From: Acidobacteriaceae bacterium
GTDB taxonomy: Bacteria; Acidobacteriota; Terriglobia; Terriglobales; Acidobacteriaceae
NCBI GenBank assembly: GCA_903970395.1
Contig: CAJCIM010000026.1
Span: 1-53,654, forward strand
Direction of reading: 5' to 3'
Length of the DNA: 53,654 bases
Part shown: positions 25,782 to 34,458 of the stretch, piece after piece
How positions within the stretch are numbered: position 1 is the first letter of the stretch
Layout: each line of letters opens with the position of its first letter
Made by a program: the position numbers and the translations under genes
The notes under the pieces: generated by a model
Seen by the model: only the letters and a program-made list of their open reading frames with translations
Told to the model about the DNA's origin: nothing
Databases searched by the model: none

Positions 25782-26705
25782 ATGGACTTTCGCCTCATTG
25801 CAGTGGACATGGACGGGACGTTGCTGGACTCCGACGGCCGTGTAAGCCCACGCAACCGCGCCGCACTCAAGGCCGCCGAAGCTGCTGGCATCGAAACCGT
25901 CATCGCCACCGGCCGCCGCCACTGCTACGCCATGCGCGTCCTCCGCGAGCTAGATTTGAATCCCGCCAGCGCGGTCGTCAGTTCCAACGGCACTGTCATC
26001 CGCACCATCGGCACAAAGCTCCTCCATCGCACTGAAATGGCAACCGCCAGTGCTCTTTGGCTCTGCGATCACCTTGCCGAGTTTCGCAACACGCTCGTGC
26101 TCACCTTCGACACCGTCAGCCCTGACGGCGAAGACTCCCGCGGAGCGCTTGTCGTCGAGCATCTCGACGAGCTCCACGCCAATATCGGTCGCTGGATGCG
26201 GTCTAACGAGCCCTACATCCTGCGTGTCGAACGCCTCGAAGACGCCCTCACAAGCACCGCCCCCATTCAGGCCATGCTCTGCGGCCCCGTAGAGCGCATG
26301 GCGCGCGCCGAAGCCCGTCTCCTCGAGCACCCACAGGTAGCCGCCGTCGGCGTCGAAGCCCAGCCGCAAACCGAGATTACCCTGCACCGCACCATCTATC
26401 CCGACCGCGACCTCTCCATCGTCGACATCCTGCCCGCGGGCTGCTCCAAAGCCTCCGCGCTTCAACAGCTCGCCGACCTGCGCGGCATCTCCACGAGCGA
26501 AATCCTCGCTATCGGCGACAACTGGAACGACCTGCCCATGCTCCGCATCGCCGGCTCGTCTGTGCTGATGGATAACGCCCCTGAAGATCTCAAACAGCTG
26601 GCCCTCCAGCACGGCTGGGCCATCGCCGCCAGCAATGACGATGACGGAGTAGCGCTCACCATCGAAGCCGTGCTCGATAACATGCTCACCTACTTCGGCT
26701 CATAA
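25782..26705 (+). CDS. Cof-type HAD hydrolase
   Basis: 307 residues. HAD motif I DMDGTLLD with catalytic Asp9 and Asp11, motif II ATGRR, motif III/IV LAIGDNWNDLPML near 245-257. A type-IIB cap lies between residues about 85 and 190. Family members dephosphorylate sugar phosphates, FMN or similar small molecules. The substrate here is unknown. The following transglycosylase gene begins within about 60 bases. Confidence 0.92.
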   Translation: MDFRLIAVDMDGTLLDSDGRVSPRNRAALKAAEAAGIETVIATGRRHCYAMRVLRELDLNPASAVVSSNGTVIRTIGTKLLHRTEMATASALWLCDHLAEFRNTLVLTFDTVSPDGEDSRGALVVEHLDELHANIGRWMRSNEPYILRVERLEDALTSTAPIQAMLCGPVERMARAEARLLEHPQVAAVGVEAQPQTEITLHRTIYPDRDLSIVDILPAGCSKASALQQLADLRGISTSEILAIGDNWNDLPMLRIAGSSVLMDNAPEDLKQLALQHGWAIAASNDDDGVALTIEAVLDNMLTYFGS

Positions 26706-26762
26706 CCCCTCCGCGTCGTGGATCCCTTCATTCGGCACGCAGGATGCTTCCCTGAGCCCACA

Positions 26763-27542
26763 GTGCTAGTCTCATACTCAGTGTTTCGCGGTCTACCAAT
26801 CCGAATCGCCCTTACGGCCGCCGCGTGCTCGTTCGCTCTCTGCGGCTCGGCCCGCGCACTCGAACGCGTCAACCTAACCACCGGCTTCTCCTACGACTGT
26901 GTCCGCAGTGAACCTGCAGACTCCGGTCGCGTCCGTCTCTACCTCTACACCCCGAACAGCACCACGGTCAGCGACAACTTCGTCGTCATCGACGCCCACC
27001 AGATCGCCAGCGTGGAGACGCTCCCCGACCCGCCGCAACCAGCCCCGAAGGTAGAAGCCAACGCAGCATCCGCAGCCGTCACCGACGTTCACGAACTGCT
27101 CGCCCGCGCTGGTGAGCAGCACAACATCGACGTCGAGCTACTCGCCAGCGTCGTCAAGGCCGAAAGCGGTGGCCGCAGCAACGCCGTCTCCCGCACCGGC
27201 GCGCAGGGCCTCATGCAGCTCATGCCCGGCACCGCGCGCGGTCTCGGCGTCAAAGACGCGTTCCGCCCCGACCAGAACATCGCCGGTGGTGCCAGCTACC
27301 TCGATTCGCTGCTGACGCTCTACAAAAACAACCTCGATCTCGCGCTGGCCGCCTACAACGCCGGCCCGGCAGCCATCGCCCGCTATCATAACCACATTCC
27401 TCCCTACGCAGAAACCATCGCCTACGTCAGACGCGTAGAAAACGAGTTCATCCGGCGCAAAAAAGCCGCACAGCAGGCTGCGGCGCGACAACTCGCCACT
27501 CAGCGCACCAACGCCCTCACCGCCGCAGTCGTCGCGCGTTAG
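26763..27542 (+). CDS. Secreted lytic transglycosylase (SLT domain)
   Basis: 259 residues from GTG 26763, chosen because it gives a signal peptide of normal length (GLPIRIALTAAACSFALCGSARA); GTG 26718 and 26781 are alternatives. Residues about 110-235 form a Slt/MltE-type goose-lysozyme fold: catalytic Glu in VVKAESGGRSNAVS, GAQGLMQLMPGTA and LALAAYNAGP. It cleaves murein glycan strands to 1,6-anhydro ends in the periplasm. The N-terminal mature part (YDCVRSEPADSGRVRLYLY) is a small unrecognised domain, and the C-terminus is an Ala/Gln/Arg-rich helix. Confidence 0.9.
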   Translation: MLVSYSVFRGLPIRIALTAAACSFALCGSARALERVNLTTGFSYDCVRSEPADSGRVRLYLYTPNSTTVSDNFVVIDAHQIASVETLPDPPQPAPKVEANAASAAVTDVHELLARAGEQHNIDVELLASVVKAESGGRSNAVSRTGAQGLMQLMPGTARGLGVKDAFRPDQNIAGGASYLDSLLTLYKNNLDLALAAYNAGPAAIARYHNHIPPYAETIAYVRRVENEFIRRKKAAQQAAARQLATQRTNALTAAVVAR

Positions 27543-27579
27543 CCATTGCGCCTTCGCCAAGGTACGCACAGAGCCCCTC

Positions 27580-28674
27580 ATGCCTCCTGAAGCGCCCAAC
27601 CAAGCCGCCCTGGCAGCAGCCTCACCGAGCCCGTCCGCATCTGCCACGACGCCCATCAGCAGCCGGACACGAACCATCGTCCTGTTCCTGCTCACCATCG
27701 TCCTCATCGCAGTCATGGCGTGGCTGTCACGAGACCGCATGCACCTCGACTGGCACTCACTGCGACAGCAGTTCTACGCCGTCTCCTGGGTCCGCGTGGC
27801 CATCGGCATCGCTCTCATCTATCTGTGCTTTGTTCTCCGGGCAGCACGTTGGTCCGTTCTGCTCGCACCCATGCGCAAGGCGTCTACCTGGCAGCTGCTA
27901 CCCGCACAGGTACTCGGCTTCACCGGCGTAGCCATCTTCGGTCGCGTGGCTGACCTCTCCCGCCCCTACATGATCGCGCGCCGCACCGACAGTCCGGTCA
28001 CCACGCAGGTCGCCATCTACTCCATCGAGCGCGCCTTCGACCTCGCCGCTGCGGCCACGCTCTTTTCGCTCGCGCTGGCCTTCGCTCCAGCCTCGACACC
28101 GCACCACCAGGCCTTCGCCCGAGCCGGCGTGCTCTCCATCGTCGCGACGCTGCTGCTCGCGGCCACCGCCATCAGCATCCGCCTCGCAGGAGAGCGCCTC
28201 GCGCGCCTCATCGAACGCCTGCTCTCCCCGCTCTCCGCAAAACTAGCTGCCAAGGCCTCGGCACGCGTGCTCGACCTCCAGAGCGGCTTCGGCGCCATCT
28301 CCACCTTCGGCGAGTTCGCAGCCGCCATGTCGCTCTCCCTCATCATGTGGGCCGGCATCGCCGGTTGCTATCTCATGGGAACGACAGCCTTCCGCGCCAC
28401 GCCAGAGCTCGCAGGCTTCAGCATCTCCTCTACCATGCTCATCATGGCCACCGGCATGGGAGGCTCCGTCATACAGCTTCCCGTCCTCGGCTGGTTCACG
28501 CAGGTCGCGCTCTTCGCCACCGCCATGCACGCCCTCTTCGGCGTTCCGGTGCAGACAGCAACAGCCTGCGCAGCGCTCATCTTCACCATGACGAACCTCT
28601 CCGTTATCCCCGGCGGCCTGCTGATGGCACGACTCCAGGGCTCCGGCCTGCGCGGAGCCATCAGCCTGCAATAA
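27580..28674 (+). CDS. Flippase-like membrane protein (LPG synthase TM/UPF0104)
   Basis: 364 residues with eight or more hydrophobic segments. FVLRAARWSVLLAPM, the GFTGVAIFGRVADLSRPYMIAR segment and SIERAFDLAA match the membrane half of lysylphosphatidylglycerol synthases (pfam03706) without the aminoacyl-transferase domain. Members without that domain are thought to move lipid-linked molecules across the membrane. It starts 37 bases after the transglycosylase stop, so the two may be cotranscribed in envelope work. No terminator was seen before the convergent gene 12 bases away. Confidence 0.88.
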   Translation: MPPEAPNQAALAAASPSPSASATTPISSRTRTIVLFLLTIVLIAVMAWLSRDRMHLDWHSLRQQFYAVSWVRVAIGIALIYLCFVLRAARWSVLLAPMRKASTWQLLPAQVLGFTGVAIFGRVADLSRPYMIARRTDSPVTTQVAIYSIERAFDLAAAATLFSLALAFAPASTPHHQAFARAGVLSIVATLLLAATAISIRLAGERLARLIERLLSPLSAKLAAKASARVLDLQSGFGAISTFGEFAAAMSLSLIMWAGIAGCYLMGTTAFRATPELAGFSISSTMLIMATGMGGSVIQLPVLGWFTQVALFATAMHALFGVPVQTATACAALIFTMTNLSVIPGGLLMARLQGSGLRGAISLQ

Positions 28675-28686
28675 AGCCTTCAGCCG

Positions 28687-29208
28687 CTAGAACTGCGTCA
28701 GATCCACCGTTCCCATGTGCCCGTTGATGGCATCGCGCACCATGAAGCGCAGTCGAACCGCCCCCTTCGTCGCTTCCAGCGGCAACGTATAGATCGCATC
28801 GCCATCCTGAATCACACGTTTGAAGATCTCCTCGCGCGCCATGTTCCCCAGCATCTTGCCCTGGGCGTCGTACCAAGCCACCGCCACCATCGCCTCCGAA
28901 TGCTGCGATGCATCGGTCGTACCCGACGTCCAGCCAACCCCATTCGGCGATACGTTCAATACCCACAACCCGCTGGAGCTCTTCATGGCCTTCACGATCA
29001 ACCCGTCATAAGTAGTCGTCGACATCAACGCATTCGACATATCCAGCTTCAGACTCGCCTGCACCTGCTCCAGCACACCAGTCTGAGGCCTGGAGTTCGT
29101 CGACTGCAACGGCGCGTCCTGCGCCCAGCCCCCTTCGGGGCTCAACAATCCCAGCGACAAACTCGCCACAAATAAACGCAATGGCGTACGCGAAGCGAAC
29201 TTCACCAT
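28687..29208 (-). CDS. Secreted hypothetical protein
   Basis: 173 residues with a signal peptide (LRLFVASLSLGLLSPEGGWAQ). The mature part alternates strands (GLWVLNVSPNGVGWTSG, MVAVAWYDAQGKMLG, GAVRLRFMVRDAINGHMGTVDL) and could be an immunoglobulin-like or jelly-roll fold (inference). No family recognised. Divergent from nrdR, with 109 bases between starts. Confidence 0.7.
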   Translation of the reverse strand: MVKFASRTPLRLFVASLSLGLLSPEGGWAQDAPLQSTNSRPQTGVLEQVQASLKLDMSNALMSTTTYDGLIVKAMKSSSGLWVLNVSPNGVGWTSGTTDASQHSEAMVAVAWYDAQGKMLGNMAREEIFKRVIQDGDAIYTLPLEATKGAVRLRFMVRDAINGHMGTVDLTQF

Positions 29209-29317
29209 GGAACTCCCAGCCTACTGGCTCTTGAGATTTGAGGCGACACCAGTGTACCCGCCCGCGTCCAGCGGCCTCATTTTCTCCTCTACCCTCGAAT
29301 CCTCTACACTCTGTTCT

Positions 29318-29803
29318 ATGAAATGTCCGTACTGTGGCTTCACCCAGGACAAGGTCATCGACAGCCGCGAAAGCAAAGAGGCCGACTCCATCCGCCGCCG
29401 CCGCGAGTGCGAGCGTTGCAACAAGCGCTTCACCACCTATGAGCGCCTCGACGAAATTCCCTACATGGTCGTGAAAAAGGACGGCCGTCGCGAAAACTTC
29501 GACCGGCAAAAAGTCCTCACCGGTCTCCTGCACTCCTGCCAAAAGCGCAAAGTCTCCGTCACCCAGATGCAGGAGATCGTCGACGCCGTCGAAGCCTTCG
29601 TCGTCGACTCACCCGAACGCGAGCGCACTACGGCCTCGGTCGGCGAGCTCATCATGACCCGCCTGCGCGAGATCGACACCGTCGCCTACATCCGCTTCGC
29701 CTCGGTCTATCGCGACTTCAAGGACGTCAACGAGTTCAAGGAAGAACTTGAAGGCCTCCTGAACAGCCGCGACTCACGCCACCGCCGCAGCAACCCCCGT
29801 TAG
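29318..29803 (+). CDS. nrdR: Transcriptional repressor NrdR
   Basis: 161 residues from ATG 29318 (MKCPYCGF); the open frame starts earlier but NrdR begins with this zinc ribbon. Cys3, Cys6, Cys31 and Cys34 form the ribbon (ECERCNKRFTTYER), followed by an ATP-cone (VVKKDGRRENFDRQKVLTG through about residue 135). NrdR senses ATP/dATP and represses ribonucleotide reductase genes at NrdR boxes; no reductase gene is in this window. Length is typical. Confidence 0.97.
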   Translation: MKCPYCGFTQDKVIDSRESKEADSIRRRRECERCNKRFTTYERLDEIPYMVVKKDGRRENFDRQKVLTGLLHSCQKRKVSVTQMQEIVDAVEAFVVDSPERERTTASVGELIMTRLREIDTVAYIRFASVYRDFKDVNEFKEELEGLLNSRDSRHRRSNPR

Positions 29804-29829
29804 AACCTCTCGTTCACCCACCCCACATT

Positions 29830-29889
29830 GTCATCTCGACCGAAGCCAAACGGCTCCATTGCTTGGCCTAGCGGAGAGACCTGCAGTTT
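29830..29889. repeat. Repeat A with embedded GGCTCCATT hairpin
   Basis: TGTCATCTCGACCGAA...GCGGAGAGACCTGCAGTTTG, matching 18131-18189. The inner hairpin GCCAAAC-GGCTCCATT-GCTTGGC (29845-29867) has unrelated arms but a related loop. Lies between convergent genes. Confidence 0.75.
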
Positions 29890-29919
29890 GGCGCTGTCGA
29901 CGCCCTGCGCAAGAACCTG

Positions 29920-30909
29920 CTACCGCGACCAGGCCAGCCCATCCGCCAACGGCCCGGCCGCAATTACCGACGACACCGTCCAGCTCGTCAAATCAATCGC
30001 GGCAACCTTCCCGCTCGTATTGCACGAGACATACGCAACCTTCGCATCCGGCCGTATCAGCACCTCCTGCGGAGCCATCGGCACATCAATCGTCTTCGCC
30101 ACCGTCATGCGCTTCAGGTCGATCACCGCGACCTTCCCCGCCGCCGGGATCGCAATCACCAGCCAGCGTCCATCCGCCGTCGGGGCAGCACCATAGCCCA
30201 GCCCCGGCAACGCAATCCGCTGCTTCACGCTACGCGTAGCCGTATCGATCGCCACAAGCTCCGGCTTCTTGTAATCCGAAGTAAATACCAGCTTGTCATC
30301 GTTCGAGATCGCAATCCGCTGCACCTCGGCCGCCACTGGAATCACAGCAAGCGTCTTTCGCGCCTTCATATCCAGCACGCTCACCGTCCCAGGCCCAACA
30401 TTCGCCGTGTACCCCAACTTGCCATCATGCGACAGCACAAGCATGTGCGACTGCTCCTGCCCCGTCGGCACCGCGCCCACAATCTTCAGCGTCTTCGGAT
30501 CGATGATCGAGATCGTCTTATCCAGCTCTGTCGTCACGTACAGCATTCCGCTTGCCGGGTCGAGCAGAGGCCGATGCGGCCGCACTCCATGCCCAAAGTC
30601 CACATGCGCCACAATCTTCCGCGAAGGCACGTCCAGCACCAGCATCTCGTGCCCATCGATCCCTGGTTTGCCCACTCCCGTGCTGCCATAGATCGGCAGA
30701 TACGCAATGCGCCCATCTGGTGATGTCGCAAGCTCATGCCCATGCACTGGGCCTGTATTCTCCGCAATCGTCGCAACCAGCTTGCCACTCGCAGGATCGA
30801 CCACACCCACAGTCGCATCACCCTGGTTTGCCACCAGCAACGACTGCGCGTTCAAAACCATCGCGCAGCCACACAGAGCCACAACGCAAAACTTCGTTAG
30901 TCCTCGCAT
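29920..30909 (-). CDS. Secreted YncE-like beta-propeller protein
   Basis: 329 residues with a signal peptide (FCVVALCGCAMVLNAQS). Repeated blades of the YVTN type: LVANQGDATVGVVDPASGKLV, then LYVTTELDKTISIIDPKTLK, LGYTANVGPGTVSVLDMKAR, AYVSCNTSGKVAAIDL. About seven blades are visible. Such proteins act as binding scaffolds or store cofactors in the periplasm; a specific role is not evident. Ends in a convergent arrangement with nrdR. Confidence 0.87.
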   Translation of the reverse strand: MRGLTKFCVVALCGCAMVLNAQSLLVANQGDATVGVVDPASGKLVATIAENTGPVHGHELATSPDGRIAYLPIYGSTGVGKPGIDGHEMLVLDVPSRKIVAHVDFGHGVRPHRPLLDPASGMLYVTTELDKTISIIDPKTLKIVGAVPTGQEQSHMLVLSHDGKLGYTANVGPGTVSVLDMKARKTLAVIPVAAEVQRIAISNDDKLVFTSDYKKPELVAIDTATRSVKQRIALPGLGYGAAPTADGRWLVIAIPAAGKVAVIDLKRMTVAKTIDVPMAPQEVLIRPDAKVAYVSCNTSGKVAAIDLTSWTVSSVIAAGPLADGLAWSR

Positions 30910-31101
30910 GGCAGAGAAGCATACCGCACTTCACTGCACGGTTACCGTTCCCCTCTTCAGAATGCCCCTTAACGCAGCCTTTACAATGAAAAGACGGACT
31001 GAAGCAGCTTTTACCATCACCCAGGCGGATTACAGCAGACCAAAGCTCGGAATCCTGCTCGCTCCTCAGCCTCCACAAGCCATCTCAAAGGAACCCACTG
31101 G

Positions 31102-32121
31102 ATGTCCACCCGCACGCACAAAATTACGCTGATCGCCGGCGACGGCATCGGCCCTGAGGTCTCCGCTGCCACCGTCAGCATCCTCGAAGCCGCCGGCAAA
31201 CAGACCGGCTGCACCTTCGACTGGCACCGCTACGACGCCGGCGCCGACGCCTTCGCCAAGACCGGCGAGTACATCCCCAAGGCCCTCTACAACTCCATCG
31301 AAGACACCCGCGTCGCCCTCAAGGGTCCCGTGACTACTCCCATCGGCGGAGGCTTCTCGTCCATCAACGTCACGCTGCGCAAAAAGTTCGACCTCTACTC
31401 GAACTTCCGCCCCGTCAAGTCGCTCCCCGGCCTCAAGACCAAGTTCCCCGACATCGACATGGTCATCTTCCGAGAGAACACCGAGGACCTTTACTCCGGT
31501 GTCGAAGTCATGATCAACCCAGACCTCGCGCAGAGCTTCAAGATCATCACCACCAAGGGCTCCACGCGAATCGCGCAGTCGGCCTTCGACTACGCGAAGA
31601 AGCACAACCGTAAGAAGGTCCACGCCATCCACAAAGCGAACATCATGAAGCTCTCCGATGGCCTCTTCCTGCGCTGCTGCAAGTTCGTCGCCGACAAGTT
31701 CCCCGAGATTACCTACGCCGAGCACATCGTCGACAACACCTGCATGCAGCTGGTGATGAACCCCTGGCAGTACGACATCATCCTCACGGAAAACCTCTAC
31801 GGCGACATCCTCTCCGACCTCTGCAGCGGCCTCATCGGCGGCCTCGGCCTCGTCCCCGGCGCAAACCTCGGCACCGAGTGCGCCATCTTCGAAGCCGTGC
31901 ACGGCTCCGCCCCCGACATCGCCGGCCAGGACAAGGCCAACCCCACGGCCCTGCTGCAATCAGCCGTACTCATGCTCCACCACATCGACGAGACAGACAC
32001 CGCCGACAACGTCCAGACCGCCCTCGAAAAGGTCTACGCCGAAGGCAAAACCCTCACCCGCGACGTTGGCGGCCAATCCGGCACCAAAGCCTTTGCCGAA
32101 GCCGTCATCGCAGCCCTTTAG
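31102..32121 (+). CDS. NAD-type isocitrate dehydrogenase (isocitrate/isopropylmalate dehydrogenase family)
   Basis: 339 residues; AAGGA about 11 bases ahead of ATG 31102. Motifs: IAGDGIGPEV near the start, substrate loop SSINVTLRKKFDLYSNFRP, RENTEDLYSGVE (isocitrate-type, not leuB-type), the catalytic TENLYGDILSDL segment and the coenzyme site HGSAPDIAGQDKANPTA. The short length and the coenzyme loop favour an NAD-using, IDH3-like enzyme over the long NADP-dependent E. coli type. It oxidises isocitrate to 2-oxoglutarate in the TCA cycle. Homoisocitrate dehydrogenase is a less likely alternative. Monocistronic with its own terminator. Confidence 0.9.
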   Translation: MSTRTHKITLIAGDGIGPEVSAATVSILEAAGKQTGCTFDWHRYDAGADAFAKTGEYIPKALYNSIEDTRVALKGPVTTPIGGGFSSINVTLRKKFDLYSNFRPVKSLPGLKTKFPDIDMVIFRENTEDLYSGVEVMINPDLAQSFKIITTKGSTRIAQSAFDYAKKHNRKKVHAIHKANIMKLSDGLFLRCCKFVADKFPEITYAEHIVDNTCMQLVMNPWQYDIILTENLYGDILSDLCSGLIGGLGLVPGANLGTECAIFEAVHGSAPDIAGQDKANPTALLQSAVLMLHHIDETDTADNVQTALEKVYAEGKTLTRDVGGQSGTKAFAEAVIAAL

Positions 32122-32134
32122 ACAAGCCCGCGAC

Positions 32135-32176
32135 AAACTGAGAGCCACGACACGATGTCGTTGCTCTCAGTTTTTT
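32135..32176 (+). terminator. Terminator of the isocitrate dehydrogenase gene
   Basis: AAACTGAGAGC / GCTCTCAGTTT outer stem (11 pairs) with an inner CGACA / TGTCG stem, ending in a T-run (TTTTTTC). Very strong, 14 bases past the stop. Confidence 0.92.
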
Positions 32177-32209
32177 CTACGTTCTACTGTCTACCCTCTA
32201 CTGTCTGTC

Positions 32210-32971
32210 TTACTTCCCAAACACCTGCTTCAGCAACCCCGTCGTACGCGCCGCCGGATTCGTCCGAATCTCTTTCTCCTGCTGCCCCAGCATGTAGAAT
32301 AGACCACTCAGCGCGCCATTCACCACATACGTATTGATGTCGAACCCACCGTTGCCTCCACCCATCCCAAACGGCATCTTCGGCGCAGAGCCTTGCAGTT
32401 CCTGGTACTTCTCCGTCACACCCGTCGTCTTCATCGCCGCCTCCACATGCGGACGAAACGCCACTGCCAGTTTGTCGCTCGTCTTCTCCTTGAAGTAGTC
32501 GGTGATCGACGTATCGCCGCCATTCAGCAGCTTCCTCGCATCGTCGATCGTCATCGCCTTCACCGCATCGCCAAAGATCCCCGCCGCCTCCGGAGCAGCG
32601 CTCTCCGCCGCGTGGTTCATGCTCGCAATAAACCCGTCGATCTTCTCGCCCTGCCCTGCGCCGCGCAATACCTTCTCCACCGGTTGCAGGTTCTTTGGCA
32701 GCAGAATCTTGATCGCAGCATTGTCCAGATACCCACCCTGCGCACTCACCAGCGTCACCGCCTTCTGTGTGCCGATAGACAGCGTCTGCTTCAACCCATC
32801 GCCAATCTGCGAATCACTTAGTCCCGCACCAAGGCCGCCGCTCTGCGTGCCGCTCTTCAACCCACCCAGAGAAGGCATACTCGGCATCTGGCCCAAAACG
32901 GGCACGCCAACAACAAGAGCACCTGCCACCACAACAGGCAGCCATGAAGAGGAAAGACGGTGGTTCTTCAT
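32210..32971 (-). CDS. DUF4197 family exported protein
   Basis: 253 residues with a signal peptide (LPVVVAGALVVGVPVLGQ). DUF4197 features are clear: GLKQTLSIGTQKAVTL, GYLDNAAIKILLPKNLQ, VEKVLRGAGQGEKIDGF, MNHAAESAAPEAAGIF, DDARKLLNGGDTSITDYFK and the closing EKEIRTNPAARTTGLLKQVFG. Mostly helical. Function unknown. Divergent from the cupredoxin lipoprotein gene, with 71 bases between starts. Confidence 0.92.
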   Translation of the reverse strand: MKNHRLSSSWLPVVVAGALVVGVPVLGQMPSMPSLGGLKSGTQSGGLGAGLSDSQIGDGLKQTLSIGTQKAVTLVSAQGGYLDNAAIKILLPKNLQPVEKVLRGAGQGEKIDGFIASMNHAAESAAPEAAGIFGDAVKAMTIDDARKLLNGGDTSITDYFKEKTSDKLAVAFRPHVEAAMKTTGVTEKYQELQGSAPKMPFGMGGGNGGFDINTYVVNGALSGLFYMLGQQEKEIRTNPAARTTGLLKQVFGK

Positions 32972-33042
32972 ACGAACACCTCGCTAGGTTTGAAACGTCC
33001 TCGAAGGCTACACCCCGCTGCCTTCCGCGTCGAACGAATAGA

Positions 33043-33864
33043 ATGAAAATTGTGATGAATCGAGCCAGTCTTTTGATGCCACTTCCTGCGCGCCACCGTA
33101 TCGTTGCCGCCACCGTCCTTGGCCTCACACTTACCGCCGCAGGCTGCAAGCACGCAGCAACCCCTGGAGCCACCACCGGCACAACCACCGTAGCCGCTCC
33201 CGCAGCCCCAGCTATCGACCCCGCCACCGCCGGCACCATCGCCGGCACAGTCCACTTCGACGGCAAGCCGCCCGCCCGCGTCTCCATCGACATGAGCATG
33301 GATCCCGCCTGCGCCATGTCCGCCACGCCCAACAGCGCCGAGCAGGTCGTCGTCACCGGCCACTCTCTCGCGAACGTCTACATCTACGTCAAGTCTGGAA
33401 TCCACGCATCCTCCGCGCCCACCGGCACAGCCCCCACCGTTCTCGACCAGAAGGGCTGCCGCTACACTCCGCACGTCATCGCCCTGCAGCAAGGCGGCTC
33501 GGTACAGTTCAAAAACTCCGACCCCACCATGCACAACATCCATACCACACCCGCCGACGGCAGCACCTCCATCGACGTCTCGCAGTCCCCCATGGGTGAG
33601 CCGCAGACCAAGCAGTTCAACCAGGCGGAAACTATGCTTCCCGTCCGCTGCAACAACCACCCCTGGATGCAGGCCTACATCAACGTCGCGCCCAACCCCT
33701 ACTTCGCCGTCACCGGCACCGACGGGACCTTCAACATCCCCAACCTCCCGCCCGGAACCTACACCCTCGCAGCCATCCACGAAACTCTCGGCGAAAAGGA
33801 CATCCAGATCACCATCGCGCCTAAGTCCACCACCAAGGCCGACTTCACCTTCGCCGCCAAATAG
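33043..33864 (+). CDS. Cupredoxin-like lipoprotein with carboxypeptidase-regulatory-like domain
   Basis: 273 residues from ATG 33043 (ATG 33055 also possible). Lipobox LTAAGC puts the lipid on Cys35. After a Thr/Ala/Pro linker, residues about 65-215 form a cupredoxin fold with the type-1 copper ligand pattern H164/H167 (NSDPTMHNIH), Cys203, His206 and Met209 (VRCNNHPWM). The last about 50 residues (GTDGTFNIPNLPPGTYTLAAIHETL) are a regulatory-like Ig-type domain. Probably an envelope electron-transfer or copper-binding protein. Extra cysteines C90 and C139 may pair. Confidence 0.85.
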   Translation: MKIVMNRASLLMPLPARHRIVAATVLGLTLTAAGCKHAATPGATTGTTTVAAPAAPAIDPATAGTIAGTVHFDGKPPARVSIDMSMDPACAMSATPNSAEQVVVTGHSLANVYIYVKSGIHASSAPTGTAPTVLDQKGCRYTPHVIALQQGGSVQFKNSDPTMHNIHTTPADGSTSIDVSQSPMGEPQTKQFNQAETMLPVRCNNHPWMQAYINVAPNPYFAVTGTDGTFNIPNLPPGTYTLAAIHETLGEKDIQITIAPKSTTKADFTFAAK

Positions 33865-33885
33865 CTCCTCAGGTTTCTCCACAGC

Positions 33886-33928
33886 CACCGTGGCGAAACT
33901 TTGCTAACTTCGCGTCCTTGGCGGGAGA
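33886..33928. repeat. Dispersed repeat D
   Basis: ACCGTGGCGAAACTTTGCTA-type unit ending CGCGTCCTTGGCGGGAG. Intergenic, just after the cupredoxin lipoprotein gene; same unit as 13936-13978 and 47899-47941. Confidence 0.75.
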
Positions 33929-34041
33929 CACAACCGCCCGAACCCAAGTCAACGCCAAAATCCATCCCCCGAGACAACTCTGTACCGCCAATCGCTCTCG
34001 AACTTAGAGATATCATCTGCTGTCTACCGAAAGGCCTGTCC

Positions 34042-34353
34042 ATGAACGTCTCGCTCGCACTTACGGTCCACTCCATCCCGCTCTGGTTTCTCGTTCTGTC
34101 GCTCTTTCTGCCGCGGCTCTGCATCTTCCTCGCGTGGCTGCAGCACGGCACGGGTCACTTCATCCCCGTCACGGTCAACCTAATCGGCATCGTGCTCTGG
34201 ATACTCATCCCACGCCTGCTCATTCTCTATTGGATCTACATCGACCAGGGCATCAGCCTCTGGTTCATCATCCATCTCATCGCTCTGGCCATAGCCTGGG
34301 GCGGAGGCGGCTCCCGAGTCTACTCCCGCCGCCGCGTCACCTACGTCGACTAG
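34042..34353 (+). CDS. Small three-helix membrane protein
   Basis: 103 residues from ATG 34042; AAAGG lies about 9 bases ahead. Three strongly hydrophobic segments (LWFLVLSLFLPRLCIFLAWL, VNLIGIVLWILIPRLLILYW and ISLWFIIHLIALAIAW) and a basic C-terminus (YSRRRVTYVD). Upstream open sequence lies over repeat D and is not coding. No family recognised. Confidence 0.7.
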   Translation: MNVSLALTVHSIPLWFLVLSLFLPRLCIFLAWLQHGTGHFIPVTVNLIGIVLWILIPRLLILYWIYIDQGISLWFIIHLIALAIAWGGGGSRVYSRRRVTYVD

Positions 34354-34364
34354 CCTCCCCAACA

Positions 34365-34403
34365 GCAACGGCCCGCGCATTCCATCAACGCACGGGCCGT
34401 TGC
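34365..34403 (+). terminator. Hairpin after the small membrane protein
   Basis: GCAACGGCCCG / CGGGCCGTTGC, an 11-base perfect stem, 11 bases past the stop and just before asd. No T-run, so terminator strength is uncertain. Confidence 0.6.
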
Positions 34404-34458
34404 CACTCCCTATTCCCCACTCCCTACTCCCTGCCTCTTGCGCTATCCTAGAAGGATT

